DNA of 64,000 bases from Streptomyces poonensis. Its GTDB lineage: Bacteria; Actinomycetota; Actinomycetes; Streptomycetales; Streptomycetaceae. Positions 1 through 9,356 of the stretch are shown here, one piece after another. Every line of letters begins with the position of its first letter. Within the stretch, counting starts at the first letter, position 1. The DNA lies in assembly GCF_014650915.1 (NCBI RefSeq), contig NZ_BMVW01000001.1, forward strand, positions 1,316,093-1,380,092, in the 5' to 3' direction. Both the position numbers and the translations under genes were made by a program. A model generated the notes under the pieces. That model saw only the letters and a program-made list of their open reading frames with translations, made no database searches and was not told where the DNA came from.

Positions 1-1
1 C

Positions 2-322
2 CAGGAGAGCCTGACCAACGCGGCCCGCCACGCGGACGCCGGGCGGGTGGAGGTGGGCCTGCGGCGCGCCGGCGAGGCGGTGCTGCTGGAGATCACCGAC
101 GACGGCCGGGGCATCGAGGCCGCCTGCGAGGGCGCGGGGATCCGCGGGATGCGGGAGCGGGCCCTGCTCGCCGGGGCCGACCTGGACATCACCTCCGCGC
201 CCAGCACCAGCAGCGGCACCGAGACCGGCACCGGCACCGGCACCGGCATCGAGACCGGCACCGGCTCCGGCACCGGCACCCGGATACGCCTCACCACGCC
301 CGTCCCCAGAAAGCAGTCCTGA
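2..322 (+). CDS. Sensor histidine kinase, C-terminal part (cut by window start)
   Basis: Only the last 106 residues are inside the window, and the reading frame is open from base 2. The visible part is the GHKL ATPase domain of a NarX/DesK-type kinase: it opens with the N-box QESLTNAARHA, then has DDGRG (G1 box) and GIRGMRERA (G2 box). Such kinases autophosphorylate on histidine and pass phosphate to the response regulator encoded 2 bases downstream. The C-terminus is odd. A run of Thr-Gly-Thr-Gly units, coded by repeated ACCGGC hexamers at about 215-280, is inserted just before the usual final strand (RIRLTTP). Family assignment is secure; the sensed signal is unknown because the input domain is missing here. 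Confidence 0.9.
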   Translation, partial: QESLTNAARHADAGRVEVGLRRAGEAVLLEITDDGRGIEAACEGAGIRGMRERALLAGADLDITSAPSTSSGTETGTGTGTGIETGTGSGTGTRIRLTTPVPRKQS

Positions 323-324
323 CC

Positions 325-1098
325 ATGCCCGACCCGACCCTGCCCGAGCCGAATCGGGCCGCCTCGACACCGAATAGGGCCACCTCGGCACCCAATCCGG
401 TCGCCTCGACACCGAATCCGGTCGCCTCGGCACCGAGCCCGTCCGGCCCGGCGCCGATCCGGATCCTGCTCGCCGACGACCACACGCTCGTCCGGCGCGG
501 TGTTCGGCTGATCCTCGACCGGGAACCGGACCTGGAGGTGGTCGCCGAGGCCGGGGACGGTGCCGAGGCCATCGAGGCGGCCCGCGGCCGGGACATCGAC
601 CTCGCCGTCCTGGACATCGCCATGCCCCGCCTCACCGGGCTGCAGGCCACCCGCGAACTGATCGCGCTGAAGCCGGGCCTGCGGATCCTGATGCTGACCA
701 TGCACGACAACGAGCAGTACCTGTTCCAGGCGCTGAAGGCCGGAGCCTGCGGTTATGTGCTGAAGTCCGTCGCCGACCGCGATCTGATCGCCGCCTGCAG
801 GGCCGCCATGCGCGACGAGCCGTTCCTCTACCCCGGCGCGATCACCGCGCTGATCCGCAACTACCTGGACCGGGTCCGGCACGGCGAGGAGAATGCCGAC
901 CACCTCCTCACCCCCCGCGAGGAGGAGGTCCTCAAGCTCGTCGCCGAGGGCCACTCCTCCAAGGAGATCGCCGACATCCTCTTCATCAGCGTCAAGACCG
1001 TGCACCGCCACCGGGCCAACCTCCTGCAGAAGCTCGGCCTGCACGACCGGTTGCAGCTGACCCGGTACGCCATCCGCGCGGGCCTCATCGAGCCCTGA
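325..1098 (+). CDS. NarL/FixJ-family two-component response regulator
   Basis: A 257-residue DNA-binding response regulator. The receiver domain spans about residues 45-165, with the acidic pair D51-D52 in LLADDH and the probable phospho-acceptor D97 in VLDIAMP. A GerE/LuxR helix-turn-helix follows (LTPREEEVLKL, SSKEIADIL, VKTVHRHR). The ATG lies two bases after the kinase stop, so the pair is one transcription unit. Residues 10-44 are an unusual low-complexity extension built from a repeated P-N-x-x-A-S-T/A unit; most relatives start directly at the receiver. No internal start upstream of the receiver looks better, so the extension is probably translated. Target genes are unknown; the secDF gene downstream is a possible candidate. 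Confidence 0.93.
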   Translation: MPDPTLPEPNRAASTPNRATSAPNPVASTPNPVASAPSPSGPAPIRILLADDHTLVRRGVRLILDREPDLEVVAEAGDGAEAIEAARGRDIDLAVLDIAMPRLTGLQATRELIALKPGLRILMLTMHDNEQYLFQALKAGACGYVLKSVADRDLIAACRAAMRDEPFLYPGAITALIRNYLDRVRHGEENADHLLTPREEEVLKLVAEGHSSKEIADILFISVKTVHRHRANLLQKLGLHDRLQLTRYAIRAGLIEP

Positions 1099-1118
1099 CG
1101 TCCGCCTCTCCCCCTCGC

Positions 1119-1166
1119 ACACCCACCACGCCCACCACGCCCACCACGCCCACCACGCCCACCACG
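1119..1166. repeat. 9-bp tandem repeat (CCCACCACG) upstream of a small secreted protein
   Basis: About five head-to-tail copies of CCCACCACG fill the gap between the response regulator and the next start codon, ending a few bases before a weak GGGA-type ribosome site. No function can be assigned; slippage during replication is the likely origin. Confidence 0.7.
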
Positions 1167-1179
1167 AAAGGGACGGTGC

Positions 1180-1602
1180 ATGCGCCCAGCACCCCGCACC
1201 GTCCCCCACCGTGGTCACCGGATCGCCGCGACGCTCGCCGCACTCTTCGCCCTCATCGCCGTCCTGCTGACGCCGACGCCCGTGCCCGTACCCGGGCCCG
1301 CGACCGGCGCGTACGCCGCTTCCATGGCGGCGACCACGGGAGTTCAGCCACCGGACAGCGGCCCCCGCGCGGACGACGCGTGTGTCACCGGCTGCACCGC
1401 CCAAGCGGCCAGGACCCGCCTCGACCACCTCGGTGAGCGCCCGTCCCCGTCGGACCACCACGCCACCGCTGCTCACGGCACCACCGTCGTCCCGTCCGCC
1501 ACCACCCTGCGGACCCCGGCGCGTTCCGCACTCCCGCCTGCCTCCCCCGGCCGTACGGCTCACAACCGCGACAGGGCACCTCCGGCACCCACTGGCACCT
1601 GA
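1180..1602 (+). CDS. Small secreted or membrane-anchored hypothetical protein
   Basis: A 140-residue protein I cannot assign to a family. Residues 1-35 look like a signal sequence or anchor: basic RTVPHRGHR, then a hydrophobic stretch (IAATLAALFALIAVLL) and an Ala-rich possible cleavage area near AYAAS. The rest is polar, Pro/Ala/Thr-rich and has a short CVTGC pair of cysteines. Positional GC bias fits this frame. It sits between the two-component genes and secDF, so it may be exported by that machinery or sensed at the envelope, but this is inference. An overlapping frame starting at 1176 is less convincing because it lacks the hydrophobic segment. Confidence 0.55.
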   Translation: MRPAPRTVPHRGHRIAATLAALFALIAVLLTPTPVPVPGPATGAYAASMAATTGVQPPDSGPRADDACVTGCTAQAARTRLDHLGERPSPSDHHATAAHGTTVVPSATTLRTPARSALPPASPGRTAHNRDRAPPAPTGT

Positions 1603-1686
1603 CGCAACACACCCCCCTTCCTTCTCTTTCCGTCCTCTTTCCGTCGCGGCCGCGCGCCGCCGCCGCGGCATGCCTGCCGGAGGCCT

Positions 1687-4029
<2,343 letters not shown>

Positions 4030-4105
4030 CTTAGTGCACTGATCTGATTCGAGAAGTCCAGCGCAGTGAACGAAATGACGCCACTCCGATCCCTGGACGA
4101 CTCTC

Positions 4106-5038
4106 TTGAACACCCCCAGCGCCGACCAGTCCGCAGCCACGCCCACTGCGGCCGCCACGGCCGCCGCACCGGAAGCCGCCCCCACCGGCCGCTTCCGGGG
4201 CCTGGGCTCCCTCGGGCCGGTCGGCCTGGTGCTCGCCGGGGGCGTCTCCGTGCAGTTCGGCGGCGCGCTCGCGGTGACCCTGATGCCGCGGGCCGGGGCG
4301 GTGGGCGTGGTGACGCTCCGGCTGGTGGTGGCCGCGCTCGTGCTGCTCGTCGTCTGTCGGCCTCGCTTGCGCGGGCACTCGCGGGCCGACTGGGGCACGG
4401 TGATCACCTTCGGCATCGCCATGGGCGCCATGAACGGCCTCTTCTACCAGGCGGTCGCCCGTATCCCGCTCGGCCCCGCCGTCACGCTGGAGGTCCTCGG
4501 CCCGCTCGCCCTGTCCGTGCTCGCCTCGCGACGGCTGGTCAACGTGGTCTGGGCCGGGCTCGCCCTCGGCGGCGTGTTCCTGCTGGGCGAGGGCGGCTTC
4601 GACGACCTCGACCCCGTGGGCGCCGCGTTCGCGCTGGGCGCCGGAGCCATGTGGGCCGCCTACATAGTCTTCAGCGCGCGTACGGGGCGCCGCTTCCCCC
4701 AGGCCGACGGGCTGGCCCTGGCGATGGCCGTCGCGGCCGTACTGATCGCTCCGCTGGGCTTCCTCGAGTCCGGTACGCGGCTGCTCGACCCGACCACCCT
4801 CGCGCTGGGCGCGGCGCTGGCCATCCTGTCGTCCGTGCTGCCGTACACCCTGGAACTGATCGCCCTGCGACGGCTGCCCGCCTCCACGTTCGCCGTCCTG
4901 ATGACCCTGGAACCGGCCCTCGCCTCGATCGCCGGCTTCCTGATCCTGGACCAGACCCTCTCCGCCCTCCAGGCCCTCGCGATCGCCCTGGTCATCGGGG
5001 CGAGTATGGGAGCGGTGCGGACGCAGGCGAAGCGGTGA
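4106..5038 (+). CDS. EamA/DMT-family (RhtA-like) inner-membrane exporter
   Basis: A 310-residue drug/metabolite transporter with about ten hydrophobic segments arranged as two EamA repeats. The first repeat runs from about residue 35 (GLVLAGGVSVQFGGALAV) to the LLGEGGFDDLDP loop near 170; the second runs from MWAAYIVFSARTGRRFP to the C-terminus. It resembles the threonine/homoserine exporter RhtA, so export of amino acids or related metabolites is the best guess; the substrate is not visible in sequence. The start is taken as TTG at 4106, which gives an N-terminal tail of about 30 residues rich in Ala and Thr. A later start is possible. It lies 76 bases after secDF and is probably a separate unit. 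Confidence 0.85.
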   Translation: MNTPSADQSAATPTAAATAAAPEAAPTGRFRGLGSLGPVGLVLAGGVSVQFGGALAVTLMPRAGAVGVVTLRLVVAALVLLVVCRPRLRGHSRADWGTVITFGIAMGAMNGLFYQAVARIPLGPAVTLEVLGPLALSVLASRRLVNVVWAGLALGGVFLLGEGGFDDLDPVGAAFALGAGAMWAAYIVFSARTGRRFPQADGLALAMAVAAVLIAPLGFLESGTRLLDPTTLALGAALAILSSVLPYTLELIALRRLPASTFAVLMTLEPALASIAGFLILDQTLSALQALAIALVIGASMGAVRTQAKR

Positions 5039-5041
5039 CGG

Positions 5042-5290
5042 CTACTCCGTAGGTTGCTCGGGGCGCTTGGCCACGAAAGAGCCGAGGCCCGGCTCGGTGT
5101 AGGTCAGCCCCTCCTCACGCAAGGCTCGCAGCACCTTGTGAGCCGTCGCGTTGGCGATCCCAAATTCCGCGGTGAGCTGCACGACGGAGGGGACGCGCGT
5201 GCGCGGCGGATACGTGCCGTCGGCGATACGGGCACGCACCACCTCGGCCACCTGGCGCCAGCGGGGGATGTCGGGAACAAATTCGATCAC
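5042..5290 (-). CDS. GntR-family winged-helix regulator (short form)
   Basis: An 82-residue protein made almost only of the GntR DNA-binding domain: WRQVAEVVRARIADGTYPP, PSVVQLTAEFGIANATAHKVL and the wing LREEGLTYTEPGLGSFVA. No effector domain follows, as in the short GntR proteins that accompany small Streptomyces ORFs. It is transcribed away from two small conserved genes at 5439-5983, and the 150-bp divergent region carries a CTAG-containing near-palindrome that may be its operator. Its ligand, if any, is unknown. It converges with the EamA gene with only three bases between stops. Confidence 0.9.
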   Translation of the reverse strand: MIEFVPDIPRWRQVAEVVRARIADGTYPPRTRVPSVVQLTAEFGIANATAHKVLRALREEGLTYTEPGLGSFVAKRPEQPTE

Positions 5291-5337
5291 TGTTCCAGCA
5301 TGCGCACACTTGGCACTCGTAGCGATTCATAGAAGCC

Positions 5338-5350
5338 CTAGCATGCCTAG
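5338..5350. promoter_or_regulatory. Candidate GntR operator (CTAG-CATGC-CTAG)
   Basis: A near-palindrome CTAGCATGCCTAG lies in the divergent region between the GntR gene and the small gene at 5439. CTAG is rare in high-GC DNA, so two copies around a GCATGC core stand out. Assignment as the operator of the adjacent regulator is inference from position and symmetry. Confidence 0.45.
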
Positions 5351-5438
5351 ACTCCATGGGATACGGTGAGCCGAAGAAAGCCCCCGCGACGGAGGCAAGC
5401 CGTCCGGGGGCACGGTCACCAGACATGGAGCTGACGAC

Positions 5439-5711
5439 ATGACCGACCTTATCGGCCGCCTCACGGCCTGGGTGAGCCTCCTCCTGTACCCGCGCGGAGC
5501 GCACCGTCGCACTCCGCACCACTACACACACCCGACCGCTCCCCCCGTACCCACCGCCACGCCCCTCCCCCTCCACCGCAGCCCCTACGGCCTCGACACC
5601 CCCCTCGACGGCGCCGCCCACAACCCCGTACGCCCCTACCTCCTCGCCCACGAACAGCGCACCCCCACCCCGTACCGAATGCACTTGGCGATGGCGATGG
5701 AGGTCGCGTGA
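5439..5711 (+). CDS. Small conserved Streptomyces protein next to GntR regulator
   Basis: A 90-residue protein of unknown function. It starts with a short amphipathic or hydrophobic segment (LIGRLTAWVSLLLYPRG), followed by a His/Pro/Thr-rich middle and a basic C-terminal part ending in HLAMAMEVA. ATG at 5439 is preceded by GGAGCTGACGAC, a plausible ribosome site. It overlaps the next gene by four bases (ATGGAGGTCGCGTGATG region), so the two are translationally coupled. The pair divergent from a short GntR regulator is a familiar arrangement in streptomycetes; its role is unknown to me. Confidence 0.7.
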   Translation: MTDLIGRLTAWVSLLLYPRGAHRRTPHHYTHPTAPPVPTATPLPLHRSPYGLDTPLDGAAHNPVRPYLLAHEQRTPTPYRMHLAMAMEVA

Positions 5712-5983
5712 TGGAGCGCCCCGCACGTCTGCTGCCCTGGCCCGGTGCCGAAGGCAAGTCCTGCTACCTGATCACCGACGACCCCGGCGGGCCCGTGTCC
5801 CGGCTGGCCGACACCACGGAAGCCGTCCAGCTGGACATGGGCGCCGGACTCCTCACGCACGCCGACGCCCTGCTCCCCCACGCCCCGTCCGGCGACCTCC
5901 GCCACCTCGCCGAGTGTCTGACCGAGGCGCTGCGCGACGCGCTGCGGATCGCGGAGAGCCGGGGCGGCGTCAGGAGTCCTTGA
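5708..5983 (+). CDS. Small conserved hypothetical protein, coupled to the upstream gene
   Basis: A 91-residue soluble protein. It has a compact alpha/beta look: RLLPWPGAEGKSCYLITDD, a DTTEAVQLDMGAGLLTHA helix region and a long C-terminal helix (LAECLTEALRDALRIAESR). Start ATG at 5708 overlaps the stop of the previous gene, indicating co-translation. No catalytic motif is visible. The C-terminal end overlaps the convergent lipoprotein relic at 5970. Confidence 0.7.
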   Translation: MMERPARLLPWPGAEGKSCYLITDDPGGPVSRLADTTEAVQLDMGAGLLTHADALLPHAPSGDLRHLAECLTEALRDALRIAESRGGVRSP

Positions 5984-6296
5984 GCAGCTTCTCGACCTCC
6001 GGAGGCAGTCCCTCGGCCGCGCCGCCGTCGGTCGGCACGGCGACCAGGAGGAGGTCCGGGGCGTCGTCCACCGTGATGGCGACGGTGGGGTCCACCCCTT
6101 CGACCGCATAGGCGGTCGTCGTGGTCGGCGTCTCCCCGTCGGAACCGTCGCCCGATGTGTCGTCGCACGGCGGCTTGGTGGCCGTACCGAGCTTGTCACC
6201 GACCGTGAACTCGGCGGCCTCGGCGGCAACGTCCGAGTACGTCCAGGTGGTTTCCTCGGTCCAGGTGGTTTCCTCCGGATCCAGTCCGGCTGATAT
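5970..6296 (-). pseudogene. 5'-truncated relic of a small secreted or lipoprotein gene
   Basis: On the minus strand a frame of about 108 codons reads as a normal acidic extracellular domain (segments such as TYSDVAAEAAEFTVGDKLG, PPCDD and VEGVDPTVAITVDD) and ends LLKDS-stop at 5970. Upstream the frame hits a TGA near 6297 with no start codon, signal sequence or lipobox, so the 5' third is missing. A directly repeated 18-bp block (GTCCAGGTGGTTTCCTCG/C) at about 6240-6275 gives a duplicated EETTWT motif near the broken end. The remaining part looks like the C-terminus of the short lipoproteins common in streptomycetes. Product unlikely; the frame is still clean, so the loss may be recent. Confidence 0.55.
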
Positions 6297-6371
6297 CCCC
6301 GGTCAAAAAGATCTCGAATCTGTCGAGCGGGCGACCTACGCTGAGCCCCGTCCGCTCTATCTGGGAGAAGC

Positions 6372-6767
6372 ATGACAAGCAGGTTCACCGAGTTGACCAT
6401 TGACTGCCACGACCCGGAGACTCTTGCGGCCTTCTGGTGCGAGGTCCTGGACTTCAAGGTGATCGACCGGAGCGAGGGCAAGGTCGAGATCGGCTCCTGG
6501 GTCCCGACTGTCGAGGATGTCCGGGCCCGCCAGATGCCGCCCACCCTGATGTTCATCCGTGTACCCGAGGGCAAGACCGTCAAGAACCGGCTTCATCTCG
6601 ATGTCAGCCCGATCGACGGCAGCACCGAGGACGAGGTGACCAGACTGCTCGGCCTCGGCGCCACCAGGGCGGACGTGGGCCAGGGTCCAGACCGGAACTG
6701 GGTGGTCATGGCCGACCCCGAGGGCAATGAGTTCGACGTCGTGCGCACCCTGGCACCGCAGGACTAG
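6372..6767 (+). CDS. VOC (glyoxalase/dioxygenase-fold) family protein
   Basis: A 131-residue single VOC module of two beta-alpha-beta-beta-beta units. The first unit starts FTELTIDCHDPETLAAFWCEVL; the second has NRLHLDVSPIDGSTEDEVTRLL and ends WVVMADPEGNEFDVVRT. The conserved His in the second unit (LHLDV) and the Glu near the end (GNEFDV) are typical metal or ligand positions, but specificity cannot be read. It starts at ATG 6372 after a good GGAGAAG site. It abuts the IS remnant: its stop overlaps the convergent transposase-relic stop. Confidence 0.85.
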   Translation: MTSRFTELTIDCHDPETLAAFWCEVLDFKVIDRSEGKVEIGSWVPTVEDVRARQMPPTLMFIRVPEGKTVKNRLHLDVSPIDGSTEDEVTRLLGLGATRADVGQGPDRNWVVMADPEGNEFDVVRTLAPQD

Positions 6768-7148
6768 ACCGCGTGTCGCTTGGAGCGAGCTCTTTCGGAT
6801 CCCCTCCCCGACCAGATGAAGAGGGCGGCGATGTGGAGTCCGGCGAGGTAGATGGTGGCGGTCTTGCCGTATCGGGTGGCCAGACCGCGCCACTGCCTGA
6901 TCTTGTTGATGCACCGTTCAACCGTGTTCTCGCAGGTTCCGTCGGCGACCCATTTTCCGCAGCCGGTTGTGGGCGCCCTGCCACACGCCGAAGTGCTCCG
7001 GCAGGTCCATCCAGGGTGTCCCGGTGCGGTACTTGAACGCGATCGCGTCGATCACCTGCCGGTGATCCCGCCACCGCCCACCCCGCTTCGGAGTCCGGTC
7101 CGGCAGCAACGGCTCGATCCTCGCCCACTGAGCGTCAGCCAACGACAC
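6764..7148 (-). pseudogene. IS5-family transposase relic with frameshift and internal deletion
   Basis: The N-terminal part (LADAQWARIEPLLPDR, AFKYRTGTPWMDLPEHFG, GAHNRLRK) is a typical IS5/IS4-group start. After an AAAA run near 6960 the frame is shifted by one base. In the other frame it continues as KWVADGTCE and then jumps directly to the C-terminal signature NTVERCINKIRQWRG and ATRYGKTATIYLAG, ending KRHAV. The catalytic DDE core, roughly 150 codons in relatives, is absent. It cannot encode an active transposase, but the terminal regions may still be mobilised by a related element. Confidence 0.8.
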
Positions 7149-7190
7149 ACATAGACCAACAATCAGATGATCTGAAGAAACGGCCTAGCC
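6764..7190. mobile_element. Internally deleted IS5-type element
   Basis: The transposase relic plus a left end that reads, on the minus strand, GGCCGTTTCTTCAGATC before the start codon, an end type seen in Streptomyces IS5-like elements. I could not find a matching inverted copy at the other end near 6764, so that terminus is probably lost or diverged. The element lies between a VOC gene and a lipoprotein gene and does not interrupt either. Confidence 0.6.
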
Positions 7191-8147
7191 CTTCGCCTTC
7201 GCCCAGAAGTTGACCCCCAGCTTCCCTGTCGTCCCGAGGTCCAGGTGCGGGGTCACCATCACGGGGTCGGCGCCCTCCCTCGCCCGGACCCGCACGTAGG
7301 GCACGTTCACCGCCGTACCGAACCCGGTGGTGTTGCGCCAGACCAGGCCGGCGGTCGCCGACTCGCCGGGTTCGAGGGTGACCGGTCGGGGCGGGCCATC
7401 GGGTCCGACGCCGGTGGTGATCTCGTCGCTGCCGTCGAGGATCTCGACGCCGTCGACGGGCTGGAAGTCGTCGTCCAGGAGTTCCAGCAGCGGGTAGCCC
7501 TCGACGGTGTAGGTACGCGTGCCGCAGTTGTCGAGGTGCAGGCCCACGACGCGCAGTCCCATGGCCGCGTCGCCCTCGTCGGCGTAGACCCGGACCCCGG
7601 AGGCGGGGCACGTGTCCGGGTCGGCCGGGGCCTCGCCCGCCGGGACCTTGGTCACTTCGAGCACCTCGGCCCGCGTCACCCGTGGCGTGGTGGGCGGCAG
7701 CACCCCGGCCCGCACCGTGCCCCGCACGGTCTCTCCGGGGCCTACGTCGCGCACGGTCTCGGTCTGGTTGCTCATGGCCCCGCCGTCGGCGCTCAGGAAG
7801 GTGAAGACGACGGAGTAGGTCAGGGGCTCGGTGCCCTCGTTGGTGACCTCGTAGCCGGCGGAGACTCCCGAGTCCGTGCCCGTGGCGACGCCGTCGGCGG
7901 AGACCGAGTAGCTGCGGGTGGGCGAGGGGGAGGCCGTCGGGAGGGTCAGCGAGGTGATCCGTACACCGTCCTTGCCCGGATCGTCGACCGGCGTGCCGGA
8001 CTGCGACGCGGCCGCGTCGGCGCCGGGGCTCCCGGCGCCCGCGTGCTCTGTCCCGCACGCCGTGAGCAGCAGGGCGGTCGCGGCCAGAACCGGCAGGAAG
8101 GGGGCAGCCGCGGCGCGAGCCGGGCGGGAGGGTGCGGGTCTGCGCAT
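7185..8147 (-). CDS. Secreted lipoprotein with DUF4232-like C-terminal domain
   Basis: A 320-residue putative lipoprotein. Residues 1-31 are a lipoprotein signal: basic start, hydrophobic PVLAATALLL, lipobox LTAC with the lipidated Cys near 31. A Ser/Ala/Pro linker follows, then a beta-rich domain (GYEVTNEGTEPLTYSVVFTF), and then a second region with CPASGVRVYADEGDAAMGLRV, LDNCGTRTYTVEGYP and TAGLVWRNTT, the pattern of DUF4232 domains found in actinobacterial cell-surface proteins. The paired Cys in this domain could form a disulfide. No enzyme motif is present. It stands alone: an IS remnant on one side and an oppositely organised oxidoreductase locus on the other. Confidence 0.82.
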   Translation of the reverse strand: MRRPAPSRPARAAAAPFLPVLAATALLLTACGTEHAGAGSPGADAAASQSGTPVDDPGKDGVRITSLTLPTASPSPTRSYSVSADGVATGTDSGVSAGYEVTNEGTEPLTYSVVFTFLSADGGAMSNQTETVRDVGPGETVRGTVRAGVLPPTTPRVTRAEVLEVTKVPAGEAPADPDTCPASGVRVYADEGDAAMGLRVVGLHLDNCGTRTYTVEGYPLLELLDDDFQPVDGVEILDGSDEITTGVGPDGPPRPVTLEPGESATAGLVWRNTTGFGTAVNVPYVRVRAREGADPVMVTPHLDLGTTGKLGVNFWAKAKG

Positions 8148-8249
8148 CCGGTCATCCCATCAGGGCGCGGACCCCGCGCGTGCGACGGAGATCACAGTTC
8201 CCGTCACAGGGGTGTCACAGGAGGGGGACAGGGGGGGCCGGTGGCAGCC

Positions 8250-9254
8250 TCACGTCCCGTCGCGCGAGCCCTGGTCGATCCGCACCACGTACTTGCCCCG
8301 CACTCCCCCGGCTTCCAGGGCCCGGTGCGCGTCACCGATCTTCTCCAGGGGGAAGACCGTGTCCACCGCCGGGCGCAGTCGGCCGTTCTCCACGTAGTGC
8401 GCGAGGTCGTGGAAGAGCTGGTACCGCGGGTTGCCGCTGAAGAAGCGGACCCGGCCCCGTCCGTGGACGGCGCTGGCGGCGAGGTAGCCCAGAGAGGCGG
8501 CCGGACGCGACGGGTCGAGGGCGATCGTGACCATGCGTCCGCCGGGCTTCAGCAGGCGGCGGTAGGTGCGCAGACCGGTGCCCACGGTGTCGAGCACCAC
8601 GTCGAAGCGGCCGAGGTCGTCCGGGCGGACGGTGCGATGGTCGACGGCGTGCTGCGCACCCAGTTCGCGGACGAAGTCGAGGTTCGCGGCGCGCGCCAGC
8701 GCGGTGACCTCGGCGCCGCGGGCCCGGCCGAGCTGCACGGCGACGTTGCCCACACCGCCCGCAGCGCCCCGTACGAGCAGCCGTTCACCGCTGCGCAGGG
8801 CGGCCTTGTCGCGGAGCGCGGTGATGGCCGTGGTGCCCACCGGGAGTGCGGCGGCGGCCACCAGGTCCAGCCCGTCCGGCACCCGGCCGAGCCGGTCGGG
8901 ACGCACCGTCACGTACTCGGCCGCGCTGCCGAAGGCCGTGCGGCCCAGTACGCCCCACACCCGGTCGCCGATCCGGATCGCGGTCCCCGGCTCCGGCCCG
9001 ACTCCGCTCTCGCCGGGGCCGAGCGCGACGACCTCGCCGGTGAAGTCGAGACCGATGCGCTGCGGGAACTTCCTGCCGGTGAGGAGCGCGGCCCGCCCGG
9101 ACCGGGCCGTCAGCTCGCCGCCGTTCACGCTGAGCGCGCGCACCCGCACCAGCACCTCGCCCGATGCCGGCTCGGGGCGGGGCACCTGCCCCACGTACAG
9201 CACCTCGGGGCCGCCGAAGCGGTCGAACAGTACGGCCTTCATCGTCTGGCTCAT
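8250..9254 (-). CDS. Zinc-independent MDR-family oxidoreductase (quinone-reductase type)
   Basis: A 334-residue medium-chain dehydrogenase/reductase. It has a GroES-like N-domain (KAVLFDRFGGPEVLYVGQVP, NGGELTARSG, GLDFTGEVVALG) and a Rossmann domain with the NADPH loop VRGAAGGVGNVAVQLGRARG. The end, RLRPAVDTVFPLEKIGDAHRALE, is typical of NADPH:quinone oxidoreductases and zeta-crystallins; the catalytic zinc Cys/His set is absent. It probably reduces quinones or enones. The start chosen is ATG at 9254, preceded by GAAGG; the open frame runs much further upstream but crosses the divergent gene. It is divergent from a TetR regulator with a perfect palindrome between them, so induction by its own substrate through that repressor is likely. 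Confidence 0.88.
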   Translation of the reverse strand: MSQTMKAVLFDRFGGPEVLYVGQVPRPEPASGEVLVRVRALSVNGGELTARSGRAALLTGRKFPQRIGLDFTGEVVALGPGESGVGPEPGTAIRIGDRVWGVLGRTAFGSAAEYVTVRPDRLGRVPDGLDLVAAAALPVGTTAITALRDKAALRSGERLLVRGAAGGVGNVAVQLGRARGAEVTALARAANLDFVRELGAQHAVDHRTVRPDDLGRFDVVLDTVGTGLRTYRRLLKPGGRMVTIALDPSRPAASLGYLAASAVHGRGRVRFFSGNPRYQLFHDLAHYVENGRLRPAVDTVFPLEKIGDAHRALEAGGVRGKYVVRIDQGSRDGT

Positions 9255-9315
9255 CGTCGTCACCTTCGCTGCGTGCGTCGTCCCCGCGGGGACCTGGCAC
9301 CGACGGTAGGTTGCC

Positions 9316-9337
9316 AAGTGGACGGAACCATCCACTT
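9316..9337. promoter_or_regulatory. Probable TetR operator (AAGTGGA-8-TCCACTT)
   Basis: A perfect inverted repeat with 7-bp arms AAGTGGA and TCCACTT separated by eight bases lies between the divergent MDR oxidoreductase and TetR genes, 20 bases upstream of the TetR start. The form fits TetR-family operators. Binding by the adjacent regulator is inference. Confidence 0.65.
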
Positions 9338-9356
9338 CTGGCGGAGGTGAGAGACA

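Noticed and set aside
7245..9350. 701-residue plus-strand frame
   Set aside because: Antisense to the lipoprotein and MDR genes, which have signal, lipobox and Rossmann motifs.
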